A stretch of 64,000 nucleotides of DNA from positions 117,156 to 181,155 of the forward strand of contig JAAYVD010000114.1 in NCBI GenBank assembly GCA_012517355.1, in the 5' to 3' direction. Positions 8,065-17,338 of the stretch are shown here, piece by piece; position 1 is the stretch's first letter, and each line of letters opens with the position of its first letter. A program made the translations under genes and the position numbers. This stretch comes from Candidatus Rifleibacteriota bacterium (GTDB lineage Bacteria > Muiribacteriota > Ozemobacteria > Ozemobacterales > Ozemobacteraceae). Below the pieces are notes generated by a model. It did not search any database and was not told the DNA's origin. It was given only the letters and a program-made list of their open reading frames with translations.

Positions 8065-8745
8065 ATGGTGTTCCAAACGCTTCGACGAAACGGAAAGCGC
8101 CTCGCACAACTCGCGTTGCTCACCCTGTGGGGTCTGGGCTATGCCTGGCATCTCTACGCCATGGCCGGTTTCCGGTTCGTCGGCGAGAAGATCACGATCC
8201 GCCTTCTCGCCATGGATCGGATCGGGTTCACGGGCATCTACGAATACGAGAACAGCGCGTTGGTCCCTGTCCGCCGGACGCTGCGATACCCGCTGGTGAT
8301 CGCCCCGGATCACCCTTTTCCTGAGCGGATCATGGTCACCGAGCAAGGGATGGGGCCGGTTCCTTTCGCGACCGATGGCGCGGAAAACCTTTTTTTCGAA
8401 ATCGAGCTCGCCCCGGGGGAACGGAAATGCCTGACCGTCACCTTCCAACAACCGGCTCCCGGACATTGGTTCCGCTATATCCTGACGACGACGCGCAGCT
8501 GGCCGCACCCGCTCGACCAGGCCGAATTCCGGTTGGAGCGGGCCGACGTGCCGGTGGTCTGGACCGAAAACTCCCTCGAACGGATCCCTGGCGGCCACGA
8601 GGCCCATGATGCACCGGTCGTGGTCCACGCCCAGAGAACGGTTCCGGGATCGGTTGGGCTGGCGTCGGGCACGGCCACCTCGGTCTGGCGATTCGGTTCC
8701 TTCTGGCCTGACCGCGACCTGACGTTGACATGGAAGGAGCAATGA
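8065..8745 (+). CDS. hypothetical protein with N-terminal membrane segment
   Basis: 226 residues. One hydrophobic stretch near residues 15-36 (LALLTLWGLGYAWHLYAMAG) looks like a signal anchor, after a basic N-terminus (LRRNGKRL). The rest is predicted to be a beta-rich domain without recognised motifs. The ATG at 8065 follows AGGA. The next gene begins 3 bp after its stop, so the two form an operon. The stretch 7.7-9.9 kb looks lower in GC than its surroundings and follows the GNAT remnant, consistent with acquired DNA. I do not recognise the family. Confidence 0.65.
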   Translation: MVFQTLRRNGKRLAQLALLTLWGLGYAWHLYAMAGFRFVGEKITIRLLAMDRIGFTGIYEYENSALVPVRRTLRYPLVIAPDHPFPERIMVTEQGMGPVPFATDGAENLFFEIELAPGERKCLTVTFQQPAPGHWFRYILTTTRSWPHPLDQAEFRLERADVPVVWTENSLERIPGGHEAHDAPVVVHAQRTVPGSVGLASGTATSVWRFGSFWPDRDLTLTWKEQ

Positions 8746-8748
8746 GAA

Positions 8749-9882
8749 ATGAGCCGGATGACGGGAAAAGAACGGTGCCACTTGGTCGTCATGCTCCTGC
8801 TGATGGCCGTGGCAACCCCGGTCTCGGCCAACACCCCGCACGAAACCGCTTTCGGGGATACCGTCTTTTTCTCTGCTCCCCTCATTGCCATCGCCTTGCT
8901 CAACGGCGATCCGGGGTTTCTCGTGGTCCTGGCGATGCTCGCCCTCCTGTCAATGATCACCGCCCCGGCAGGCAGTTCTCCCGGGATCGCCTTCCTGGTC
9001 ATCCTGGCATTTCATCTGATCCGGGCGGCTCTCCGGTCTCTCGGCCATCCCCGGCGATACCGCATCGCCCTCACCATCGCGCTGATCGCCTATCTTGCCT
9101 TGCTGCAGGGCTGTTCCACACAATATTCCGGAGTGGTGGGTGCATCCTTCTGGCTCAAGGCGTGCCGGAATCGCCTCGCCGATCTCGCCCATCGGGTGGA
9201 AGAGTGGCGAACGCAACGTGGCCGGCTTCCCGACAATCTCGATGTTCTCTTCGATGGCAAGCAGGACCCAACGCTGGTATGCAAGGAATACCCCACCGAC
9301 GAAGGAAAGAAGTATCGTCTGATCCGACATTCCAACGGCCATGATTTTCTGATCGTCTGCTGCAACAACGGATTCCGCTCGGCGGAAATCTTTGGAACCA
9401 TCCATCGGGTCCGCGGAGCGGCGGAGCAGTTGGATGTCACCTTCGAGCCACAGCTCGAGGATATCGTGGAACTGGGAATGTCTTCCGATTGCCGGGAAAT
9501 GTTCGTCGGAACGAGAATCCCTGCACAAAAGGGGACACCAACCACACCCGAGGGCAAGCTGTTCGATGACTTTTACACCTTCATTTGGCAGGCGGCAGAG
9601 GCGTTGGCGGATGCCAATTCCGCAGATCCCAAGGTGAAGGAAAAGGGACTCGCGCAACTGGACACCTGCCGTCGGGAACTGGCCGCATTCTCGAAACACC
9701 CCTGGGTGATCGCCCGCAACCCCATCTGGGACAGTCGAGCCGGGTTCCGGTTCCAGATCAAGCCCTCCAGGTTCTACGTCAACGGCATCGTCGTCATTTC
9801 CTTCTGCGCCCTCGTGGTCTTCCTGTACTGGCGACCCCCGGCAGAGCCCCAAGGAGCCCACCGCGACCCTGTGAATTCCTGA
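8749..9882 (+). CDS. hypothetical multi-pass membrane protein
   Basis: 377 residues. The N-terminus has a signal-like segment (VVMLLLMAVATPVSAN) and then two or three further membrane segments up to about residue 120, ending in ALLQGCSTQYSG. A soluble region of about 220 residues follows (WRTQRGRLPDNLDVLFDG, then a Cys pair at VCCNNGF), and a last membrane segment lies near the C-terminus (GIVVISFCALVVFLYW). The phrase RGRLPDNLD recalls the start of pseudopilin C-terminal domains, but there is no prepilin leader. AAGGAG lies 9 nt before the ATG. It is in an operon with the gene upstream. Function unknown. Confidence 0.65.
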   Translation: MSRMTGKERCHLVVMLLLMAVATPVSANTPHETAFGDTVFFSAPLIAIALLNGDPGFLVVLAMLALLSMITAPAGSSPGIAFLVILAFHLIRAALRSLGHPRRYRIALTIALIAYLALLQGCSTQYSGVVGASFWLKACRNRLADLAHRVEEWRTQRGRLPDNLDVLFDGKQDPTLVCKEYPTDEGKKYRLIRHSNGHDFLIVCCNNGFRSAEIFGTIHRVRGAAEQLDVTFEPQLEDIVELGMSSDCREMFVGTRIPAQKGTPTTPEGKLFDDFYTFIWQAAEALADANSADPKVKEKGLAQLDTCRRELAAFSKHPWVIARNPIWDSRAGFRFQIKPSRFYVNGIVVISFCALVVFLYWRPPAEPQGAHRDPVNS

Positions 9883-10094
9883 TCTTCGGGGTTTCCGGGA
9901 GACGGTTGACGGCCGGAAGGGATCCAGGCATCGCACCGGTCGGCCCCCTGGCGGGTTGCGCCGGACACGTGCCAGGCTGTCACCGGCAGCGGCAGGGAAG
10001 TGTGACGGACACCGGCACATTCGGATCCCTGTCCGGCGGGGAGCGATGGGGAACGGGTGGACGGTCGTCCGACACCTGGGAACGGCGGGGGAGG

Positions 10095-13000
10095 CTACTT
10101 CCCTTCGGCCTGGGTGGTTGCCGGCTGGGGGTCTTCCAGGGACTCGCTCTTGAGCCAGTCGGGGCAGAACACGCTTTCCCGCAGCTTCAGGAAGTTCTGG
10201 ACGACGGCCGGGTCGAACTGGGTTCCCGAGCAGCGCAGGATCTCGTTGCTGGCCTCGGCGAAGGTCAGGGGCTTGCGGTAGGGCCGGCACGAGGTGATGG
10301 CGTCGAACGAGTCGGCCACCCCGATGATACGGGCCCCCATGGGGATCTCCTCGCCCTTCAGGCCGGAGGGGTAGCCCCGGCCGTCGAACCGCTCGTGATG
10401 GTGCTCGATGATCTCGCAGACGTTCTTCAAAAACTCGATGGAGTTGAGGATGCCGGCCCCGATGTGCGGGTGCGACTTGATCGTCTCGAACTCCTCGTCG
10501 GTGAGACGCCCCGGCTTGAGCAGGATCTGCTCGCTGATGCCGATCTTGCCCACGTCGTGCAGGAGGGCGGCATGCCGGATGGTGTTGACGTCGCCGCGGC
10601 TGAGGCCCATGACCTGGGCGATGCCCAGGCTGAGGTCGGTGACCCGGCGGGAATGGCCGTGGGTGTAGCTGTCCTTGGCGTCGATGGCCGCCGCCAGGGC
10701 CTGGATGGTCTCGAAGTAATAATTCAGAAGGTTGTTGTACAACCTCGCGTTCTCGATGGCCACCGAGGCCTGCGAGGCCAGGGTATCGAGCAGGTCGAGG
10801 TTCTCGGTGGTGAAGGGCCCTTTCTTGTCGAGCTCGCGCTCGCAGTTGATGACCCCGACAAGGTTGTCGCGGTTCATCAGGGGGGCGGAGATGAGGGTAC
10901 AGGCCTTCTCGGTCTCGCTGAGCGGCAGACGTTTGTAGGTCTGGTCCTGGAGGGTGTGGGCGACGCGGATGGGCTTGCGCAGCTCGGCAGCCCGCCCGGC
11001 GATGCCTTCCCCGACCTTGAACCGGATCTCGCGGACCCGCTCGTCCTCGACGAACCCGCGCGACGCCTGGACGTAAAGGTCCTGGCGCGTCTCGTCGTAG
11101 AGCATCAGGGTCGAGCGGTCGGCTTCCAGGATACGGGAGGTCATGTCGATGAAGTAGGTCAGGACCGAGTCGAGGTCGAGGGAGCTGTTGATGGCCTTGC
11201 CGAGTTCCTGGATCAGGCTGAGTTCGGCCACCTGCTGCTCGGTGCGGTCGTGCAGGTTGGCGTTGGCGAGGGCCTGGGAGATCTGGCCGGAGATGCCCAG
11301 CATCAGGTTCAGGTCGTCCTCGGAGAAGGCGTGGCCGGACCGCTTGTTGTTGACGTTGAGCACCCCGAGAAGGTTCTTGTTGTGGACGATGGGAACCGAC
11401 AGCACCGAGCGGGTCTTGTAGTCGAGCCGCCCCTGGCGGTGCGAGAAGCGTTCGTCCTTCGAGATGTCCTTCAAAAAGACCGGTTGCTTGTGCTGGGCGA
11501 CCCAACCGGCGATGCCCTCCCCGATGGCCACCCGCACCTTCCCCACCATTTCGGTGGGAAGGCCGATGGCGGCATCGAGGGACAGCTGGTTCTTGATGGG
11601 GTCGTACATCATCAGCGAGCAGTTTTCGACGTCCATCACGTCCTGCACCTGTTGCAGGATCATGCCGAACAGCTTGGCGATGTTCAGGGTGCGGCTGACC
11701 GACGAACTGACCTTGTACAGGGTCGAGAAATACTCCAGTTTGCGGCGGGAGTCCTCGATCAGGCGCCGGTTTTCGAACGAGGCGGTCAGCAGCTGCCCGA
11801 TGGTGGTCAGCAACTTCTGGTCGGCCTCCTGGAAGCTGGTGTGATCGCGCTTCTGATAGGCCCCGAGCACGCCGACCAGGCGGCCGGGGGTCATCAGGGG
11901 GATGCACAAAAACGAGCGGGAGAACTGGTCGAGGAAGGAATGCTTGGTGATGGCGATATCCTGGGCGGCATCCGTCACCAGCAGGGGTTTGCGCTGCTGG
12001 GCCACCCAGCCGTGGATCCCCTTCCCCAGCGGCAGGCGCAGGTGCTCGAGTTCGACGGGAAGGCCGCGGCTGGCCACCATGCCGAGATCCTCGCGATCGC
12101 TGTTGTAGAACATCAGGGAGATGCCGTTGCAGCCGATGGCATCCATGGCATCGGCCAGCACGGCGTCGAGGATGGCCGTCGCCTCGCCCTGCGGGTCGGC
12201 GAGCCGCTCGGAGATGGCGAACAGCTTGGTCATCTCGCGGATCTTCTGGTTGGACTCGGCCAGCAGGCGGGCGTTCTCGAGGACCTTGGTGACCATGCTG
12301 GCCAACGTGCCGAGGGTGGTGCAGTCCTCCTTGGAAAAGGCGTTGATCTCGGAGGAATCGACCGCCACGACGCCGATCAGCTTCTCACCGACCAGCAGGG
12401 GAACCGCCATCTCGGAATAGATGGTCTCGGGGGTCTCGATATAGCGCGGCTCGAGCAGGACGTTGGGGACGACCAGCGGCTCGCGGTTGCGCGCCACCCA
12501 TCCGGTCACGCCCTTGCCGATCGGCACGCGGATCTTCTTCACTTCCTGGGGGTATTTGCCCCGGGCCACCGCCACCTCGAGATAGCGTTTCTTGTCCTTC
12601 TTGAGGAGCAGGGCGCCGCAGGTGGCGCCGGTGATATCGATGGCGATGTCCATCAAAAACTCCAGCAGGTTCTGGAAGTCGAGGGTGGAGTTCATGATGT
12701 TCGACGCCTCTTCGAGCACCGACAGGATCTTCTCCTTGCGGCGCAGGTCTTCCCGCTCGGCGGCGAATTCCACCTGCTGTCCGAAGAACTGCTCGACCAG
12801 CTCGGCGGCGGCATCGACCTGGTCGTGGGTCAGGCGGGGCAGGTCGGCGGTTCCGGCATAGGTGTCCTCGGGGGCGACGAAGGGCCCGAGCAGGACCGCC
12901 CCGTACAGGTGGCCGCGCAACTCGAGCTTGAGCAGGCGCAGGCTGGCCCCGTCGGGGCGGGACAACCGTTGGCGGTCGGGGAAGTGGACCAGGTCCTCGG

Positions 13001-13163
13001 CCTCGGTCAAATCCCCGAGGATGGAGGACGGGTCTCCGATGACCGCTTCGCCCCGCTCGTTGAAGGGCAGGACGGTGAGCCGGGTCAGCTTCTCGAAGCG
13101 CTGCAAAAACCGCTTGAGGATGTCCCGGTCGATGATCTCTTCGAAGAAGACCCGTTTAACCAC
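10095..13163 (-). CDS. HD-GYP phosphodiesterase with four GAF domains
   Basis: 1022 residues. The N-terminal 130 residues (RDILKRFLQRFEKLTRLTVL) resemble a PocR-type ligand-binding domain. Four GAF domains follow (roughly 160-315, 320-480, 500-655, 665-825), each with the typical GxGxxGWVA segment (GKGVTGWVA, GKGIHGWVA, GEGIAGWVA, GEGIAGRAA). The C-terminus is a full HD-GYP domain: HGHSRRV, LLHDVGK near residue 850, HPHIGAGIL, HHHERFDGRGYP and the GARIIGVADSFDA helix. HD-GYP proteins hydrolyse cyclic di-GMP, and the GAF array probably tunes this to small ligands or redox signals. No membrane segment, so cytosolic. GTG start at 13163. It follows the CBM48 gene by 74 bp. Confidence 0.92.
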   Translation of the reverse strand: MVKRVFFEEIIDRDILKRFLQRFEKLTRLTVLPFNERGEAVIGDPSSILGDLTEAEDLVHFPDRQRLSRPDGASLRLLKLELRGHLYGAVLLGPFVAPEDTYAGTADLPRLTHDQVDAAAELVEQFFGQQVEFAAEREDLRRKEKILSVLEEASNIMNSTLDFQNLLEFLMDIAIDITGATCGALLLKKDKKRYLEVAVARGKYPQEVKKIRVPIGKGVTGWVARNREPLVVPNVLLEPRYIETPETIYSEMAVPLLVGEKLIGVVAVDSSEINAFSKEDCTTLGTLASMVTKVLENARLLAESNQKIREMTKLFAISERLADPQGEATAILDAVLADAMDAIGCNGISLMFYNSDREDLGMVASRGLPVELEHLRLPLGKGIHGWVAQQRKPLLVTDAAQDIAITKHSFLDQFSRSFLCIPLMTPGRLVGVLGAYQKRDHTSFQEADQKLLTTIGQLLTASFENRRLIEDSRRKLEYFSTLYKVSSSVSRTLNIAKLFGMILQQVQDVMDVENCSLMMYDPIKNQLSLDAAIGLPTEMVGKVRVAIGEGIAGWVAQHKQPVFLKDISKDERFSHRQGRLDYKTRSVLSVPIVHNKNLLGVLNVNNKRSGHAFSEDDLNLMLGISGQISQALANANLHDRTEQQVAELSLIQELGKAINSSLDLDSVLTYFIDMTSRILEADRSTLMLYDETRQDLYVQASRGFVEDERVREIRFKVGEGIAGRAAELRKPIRVAHTLQDQTYKRLPLSETEKACTLISAPLMNRDNLVGVINCERELDKKGPFTTENLDLLDTLASQASVAIENARLYNNLLNYYFETIQALAAAIDAKDSYTHGHSRRVTDLSLGIAQVMGLSRGDVNTIRHAALLHDVGKIGISEQILLKPGRLTDEEFETIKSHPHIGAGILNSIEFLKNVCEIIEHHHERFDGRGYPSGLKGEEIPMGARIIGVADSFDAITSCRPYRKPLTFAEASNEILRCSGTQFDPAVVQNFLKLRESVFCPDWLKSESLEDPQPATTQAEGK

Positions 13164-13237
13164 GCTGCGTCGTCAGTTTCCCCAATGAAGCAAAAACGCC
13201 GGGACATCCCGCACGGGAGCCCGGCAGGAAAGAGGTC

Positions 13238-13681
13238 TCAGCGGGCCACGAGGATGGAGGAGCGTCCGCCGTACTTGTCGGCCACCGTCTCGGAACTCTT
13301 GGGATCGGTGATCCAGTCGGTGTTGTTGACGACGAATTTGTACTCGTGCCGGCCGGGCTTGAGGGTCATGGAACCCTTCCAGACGCCGTCCTCGAGCTTC
13401 AGGGGGTTCTTGTCCTTGTTCCAGTCGTTGAAATCGCCGACAACGGCGACCGCGGTCGCCTTCGGATCGGTGTAGGAGAATTCGACCTGGACCTCGGCGG
13501 CAGGGGCGGAGGGGGTCGCGGCGGGCGTCCCTTCCGGTTTCTTGTCGCCAGTGCCGGCGTCTTCGTCGTTGTCCCAATCTTCCTCTTCTTCGAAGCTGTG
13601 CTCGCGCCCGATGATGTAGCCGATCCCGAACACGCTGGCCAGGATGAACAGCTTCCAGATAAACCGCAGCAACCTGAACAT
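13238..13681 (-). CDS. membrane-anchored CBM48/AMPK-type glycogen-binding domain protein
   Basis: 147 residues: an N-terminal membrane anchor (LLRFIWKLFILASVFGIGYI), an acidic and Pro/Ala-rich linker to about residue 60, then an AMPK-beta/CBM48-like domain (VAVVGDFNDWNKDKNPLKLE, GVWKGSMTLKPGRHEYKFVV, TDWITDP). Such domains bind glycogen or other alpha-glucans, or act as protein-protein modules at the envelope. It begins 4 bp after the stop of the helicase gene, so it is in the same transcription unit, although no functional link to DNA repair is obvious. No catalytic domain is present. Confidence 0.85.
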   Translation of the reverse strand: MFRLLRFIWKLFILASVFGIGYIIGREHSFEEEEDWDNDEDAGTGDKKPEGTPAATPSAPAAEVQVEFSYTDPKATAVAVVGDFNDWNKDKNPLKLEDGVWKGSMTLKPGRHEYKFVVNNTDWITDPKSSETVADKYGGRSSILVAR

Positions 13682-13685
13682 GGGC

Positions 13686-16118
13686 TCAACCTCCAGAAGA
13701 ATTGGTTTGTATTACTCTAAGATTGGCATACTGCAAAAGCAAGGTCTTTTTTCCAACATTTTTGAAGGCGATGGTCAGCCGGAAATCCCCCAGGGAGGCC
13801 CCTTCGGTGGCCACCACCCGGCCCCGCCCGAACATCTGGTGGACCACCTCGACCCCCGGCTGCAGGTTGAGCATGGTGGCCGGAACCGACCCGCCATCGG
13901 TCGTCGGGGGAGCAGCCGGGCCGGCCACCCAGACCGCGTTGTCCTCGACAGGGCGGCGGGATGCCCCGCCCCCGGTCTCGCGGGCCCCTCCCCCGTCGGT
14001 GGCCGCCCCGGACCGCCAGCCCGGCACGGGCAGCCCCGTCGGACCGGAGGGCGGGCCGTCGGGAACGCGGGTCCGCCAGGGAGGTCCCCCGCCTGACAGG
14101 GCCCGGGAGACCTGGCCTTCGCGGTTGGCGCCCGGGGACCAGGTCCCCCCGCCGCCGCGCGACCCGCCGCCGAACGGCGCGAACCCCTCGTCGTCAGCGG
14201 TCGTGGCCACGGGCCGACCGGCCCCGTCGGCGAAGACCTCCCGCGGGATCTCGGTCACGAAGCGGGACACCAGGCCGGGCTTCCAGGTGCCGAACACCAT
14301 CCGGCGCCGGGCGGCCGACAGGAAGAGCCGCCGCATCGCCCGGGTCATCCCGACGTAGGCGAGCCGCCGTTCCTCTTCCAGCTCGGCCGGCTCGGCATGG
14401 GCCGAATAATGGGGGAAGATGCCCTCTTCCATGGCGACCAGGAACACCACGGGGAACTCGAGCCCCTTGGCGTTGTGCAGGGTCATGAGATGCACCCGGT
14501 CGGCGGTCTCGTCGAGCCCGTCGACGTCGGCCTGCAGGGCGACCTGTTCGAGGTAGCCCGCCAGCCCCAGGTCGGGGTTGTCCTCTTCCTGGGCCCGGAT
14601 GTCGGACACGAGGCTGTCGATGTTGCCGCGCCGCTCCTCGCCGGTCTCGGGGTCGGATTCCTCCAGCCAGTCGAGGTACCCCGTGCGGTCGAGCACCGAG
14701 CGCACGAGCGAGAACACGCTCTCGCGGGCGGCCAGCTCGCGCCATTCGAGGAGCAGGCCGTGGAACTCCCCGACCTTCCCCTGGCGGCTGGCCTGGGCAT
14801 GCCGCTGCACCCCTTCCCACAGCGTGCCGCCTTCCTTCAGCTTCTCGAGCAGGGTCTTGCCGATGCCGCGCCGCGGGGTGTTGATGATGCGCTCGAGCGA
14901 GACGGCATCGTGGGGGTTGGCGATGACGCGCAGGTAGGCCAGCACGTCCTTCACCTCGCGGCGGTGGAAGAACTTGGTGCCGCCGGTCACCTCGTAGGGG
15001 ACGCCGAGCCGGGTCAGGGCCTGCTCGAGGGGCCGGCTGAGGCTGTTCATGCGGAAGAGGATGGCGAAGGAGCGCAGGGCGAGGCCCTGATCGCGCAACC
15101 GCAGGATCTGGCGGGCGACCCCGTCGGCCTCCTCGCGGTCGTCGGCGGCGTGCTGGAAGGAAAGCGGTTCCCCGCCCTGGTGGTCGGTCCACAGGTGCTT
15201 GGGGTGGGCCCGGCGGTTGTGGGAGATCAGGGCGCCCGCCGCGTCGAGGATGCGCTGGGTCGACCGGTAGTTCTGCTCGAGGCGGACCACCCGGGTGCCG
15301 GGGAAGTCCTTCTCGAACTCCTGGATGTTGCGGATGGTGGCCCCGCGCCAACTGTAGATCGACTGGTCCTCGTCGCCGACCACGCACAGGTTGCCCGAGG
15401 CCCTGGCGAACAGCTGCATCAGCCGGTACTGGGCGTGGTTGGTGTCCTGGTACTCGTCCACCAGGAAATGCTGGAACCGGCGATGGAACTTCTCGAGCAG
15501 TTCCGGGTGGGTCGACAGCAACCGGAAGGTGACCATCAGCAGGTCGTCGAAGTCGAGGGCGCGGCTGTCGAGCAGTTTCTGCTGGTACCGCCGGTAGACG
15601 GCGATGACCTTGTCGGCATCGGGATGGGAAGGCGTGAAGGCGTCGGGTTCGACCAGGTCGTTCTTGGCCTGCGAGACCTGGTTCAGCATGGCGCGTGGGG
15701 GGAACTTCTTCGGGTCGAGGCCGAGGTCCTCCAGCACCCCCTTCATCAGCTTCTCGGCGTCGTCCTCGTCGAAGATGGTGAACCCGTCGGGGAAGCCGGC
15801 GTGGGCCGACCACCGCCGCAGCAGCGAACAGCAGAACGAGTGGAAGGTCGACAGGGTGACCTCGTGGCCGGCCCCGGGGATCAGCTGCTGCACCCGCTCG
15901 CGCATCTCGCGGGCGGCCTTGTTGGTGAAGGTCAGCGCCAGGATGGTGGAAGGGGCCACCCCTTCCCGCCCGATCAGCCAGGCGATGCGCACCGTCAGCA
16001 TGCGGGTCTTGCCCGACCCCGCCCCGGCGATGACCAGCACCGGCCCCCGGGTCAGGGCCACCGCTTCGCGTTGGCGGTCGTTCAGCCCGGCCAGGGCGGT
16101 CTCAAAGGCGGGGTTCAT
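13686..16118 (-). CDS. pcrA: UvrD/PcrA-type superfamily I DNA helicase
   Basis: 810 residues with all SF1A helicase motifs in order: LNDRQREAV (Q motif), AGAGSGKTRMLTVRIAWLI (Walker A), LTFTNKAAREMRERV, FDDLLM, VDEYQDTNHAQY (Walker B), VVGDEDQSIYSWRGA, RLEQNYRSTQ, VHLMTLHNAKGLEFPVVFLV and RLAYVGMTRA. The last 190 residues are Pro/Gly-rich, ending in a PcrA/UvrD-like C-terminal module (VVHQMFGRGRVV). It unwinds DNA 3' to 5' in repair and removal of stalled RNA polymerase. The protein carries no intein, notable because the gene upstream, overlapping its start by 17 bp, is intein-like. The ATG at 16118 precedes the Q motif by a normal distance. Confidence 0.96.
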   Translation of the reverse strand: MNPAFETALAGLNDRQREAVALTRGPVLVIAGAGSGKTRMLTVRIAWLIGREGVAPSTILALTFTNKAAREMRERVQQLIPGAGHEVTLSTFHSFCCSLLRRWSAHAGFPDGFTIFDEDDAEKLMKGVLEDLGLDPKKFPPRAMLNQVSQAKNDLVEPDAFTPSHPDADKVIAVYRRYQQKLLDSRALDFDDLLMVTFRLLSTHPELLEKFHRRFQHFLVDEYQDTNHAQYRLMQLFARASGNLCVVGDEDQSIYSWRGATIRNIQEFEKDFPGTRVVRLEQNYRSTQRILDAAGALISHNRRAHPKHLWTDHQGGEPLSFQHAADDREEADGVARQILRLRDQGLALRSFAILFRMNSLSRPLEQALTRLGVPYEVTGGTKFFHRREVKDVLAYLRVIANPHDAVSLERIINTPRRGIGKTLLEKLKEGGTLWEGVQRHAQASRQGKVGEFHGLLLEWRELAARESVFSLVRSVLDRTGYLDWLEESDPETGEERRGNIDSLVSDIRAQEEDNPDLGLAGYLEQVALQADVDGLDETADRVHLMTLHNAKGLEFPVVFLVAMEEGIFPHYSAHAEPAELEEERRLAYVGMTRAMRRLFLSAARRRMVFGTWKPGLVSRFVTEIPREVFADGAGRPVATTADDEGFAPFGGGSRGGGGTWSPGANREGQVSRALSGGGPPWRTRVPDGPPSGPTGLPVPGWRSGAATDGGGARETGGGASRRPVEDNAVWVAGPAAPPTTDGGSVPATMLNLQPGVEVVHQMFGRGRVVATEGASLGDFRLTIAFKNVGKKTLLLQYANLRVIQTNSSGG

Positions 16119-17244
16119 CGGGGTTGCCTCCCATCCGGGCGGGGTTTCCCTGCCAGGCCATCACCACCCACTGGCCGACGATGTAGTTGCTCAGGCCCGG
16201 CAGCCGGAAGTCGTAGAGGGGCCCCTGGAAATCCTCGACCGAGATCGAGACCACCGTGTCCTCCTCGATGCCCTGCCCGCCCATGATCGGCACGCTCATC
16301 CCCACCTTGAGGTGCGATGCGGGCAGGATGTAGAACGGGGCCTTCTTGGTCAGCTGGATCTTGCGGACCACCTCGAGGTCGTCGAGGGCGGAAAGGGTCT
16401 TGACGAAGAGCTGCGCCTCCTCGAGGTCGTCGCGGGCCACCTCGAGGTTCCACATGCCCTGGCTGCCCATGCGGCGCTTGAACTGCTGGTGTTCGACCCG
16501 CTTCAGCTCGACGGCGCTGTCGATGCGGATCAGGTGGGTGAAGTGGGTCTTGCCCCGGTTCTTCTCGCCCCCCCCGAAGATGACGAACTGGACCGCGTTG
16601 CTGGCCCCGGACTGGGCCCCCGACAACCGCAGGGTGATGTGGGGGCAGTCCTCGAACATGTACCAGTCCATCAGGAGCTGGTGGGCCCGGGAAGGGGTGT
16701 CGATGCGGTTGAACAACTCCAGCACCAGCTCGTCGGGCAGGTCGGACTCGAGGTTCCGGCCGCTGAAGGGGATGTTCGGCAGGCCGTACTTGAAGGTGCA
16801 CAGCTTTTCCAGAAAGGAGGCCCGGATCAGGCTGTCCGTGGCCTCGACGATCCAGAGGCGGTCGATCACCTCCTGCTGGTGGAACAGGTCGCGCTTGAGG
16901 TTCTGCATCGCGAACAGGTCGCGGTTCAGGTCGCTGCTGAGGCCGACCCGGAACCCCAGCGACGAGCGCTCCATCAGGTAGAGGTAGTGTTGCCGGCAGA
17001 GCGGGTTCAGCCGGCCGAAGCACTGGTGCTCCGGGCTGCAGCGCAACACGGCGCCGCGCGAGGTGGTCAGGGTGAGCACCGGCCCCTTGTGGTCATACTG
17101 CACGAAGACGTCGGTCACCTTCTCGCGGCCAACCTCTCCCCAGCCCATGGCGCCGATCACCGAGGTTTCTTCACGCACCTCGCGCACCAGGCGTTCCTTG
17201 TCGGGGCAGAGCAAATGAAGGTCAGCGGTCAGCACCGGTTCCAT
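16102..17244 (-). CDS. free-standing intein-like (Hint) protein, splice residues missing
   Basis: 380 residues. The order of segments matches the large inteins that I know from UvrD-type helicases: an N-terminal Hint half (GWGEVGREKVTDVF, GPVLTLTTSRGAVLRCSPEH with the TxxH-like block B at 70-73), then HYLYLMERSSLGFRVGLSS (86-104), DRLWIVEATDSLIRASFLEK, FKYGLPNIPFSGR, and a C-terminal Hint half (HLKVGMSVPI, VVSISVEDFQGPLYDFRLPG, LSNYIVGQWVVM). The Cys/Ser expected at splice position 1 and the terminal His-Asn are absent: the final strand reads WVVMAW. It has no flanking extein and starts at its own ATG, so it cannot splice normally. Its 3' end overlaps pcrA by 17 bp. A domesticated intein or a helicase partner are possible readings. 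The family match is from memory and untested. Confidence 0.6.
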   Translation of the reverse strand: MEPVLTADLHLLCPDKERLVREVREETSVIGAMGWGEVGREKVTDVFVQYDHKGPVLTLTTSRGAVLRCSPEHQCFGRLNPLCRQHYLYLMERSSLGFRVGLSSDLNRDLFAMQNLKRDLFHQQEVIDRLWIVEATDSLIRASFLEKLCTFKYGLPNIPFSGRNLESDLPDELVLELFNRIDTPSRAHQLLMDWYMFEDCPHITLRLSGAQSGASNAVQFVIFGGGEKNRGKTHFTHLIRIDSAVELKRVEHQQFKRRMGSQGMWNLEVARDDLEEAQLFVKTLSALDDLEVVRKIQLTKKAPFYILPASHLKVGMSVPIMGGQGIEEDTVVSISVEDFQGPLYDFRLPGLSNYIVGQWVVMAWQGNPARMGGNPDEPRL

Positions 17245-17338
17245 CCTCGGGCGCAGGGTCCAGCCCCGCGTTCACGTCAGGATACCACAACTGCCTCCTG
17301 ACGGGCTGGCGCGGGAAGGCAGCGGGGCGGACGAAGGA

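Noticed and set aside
9585..13475. 1296-codon open frame on the + strand
   Set aside because: It is the antisense shadow of the multi-GAF HD-GYP gene; the translation has low-complexity Gly/Val/Asp composition and no domains.
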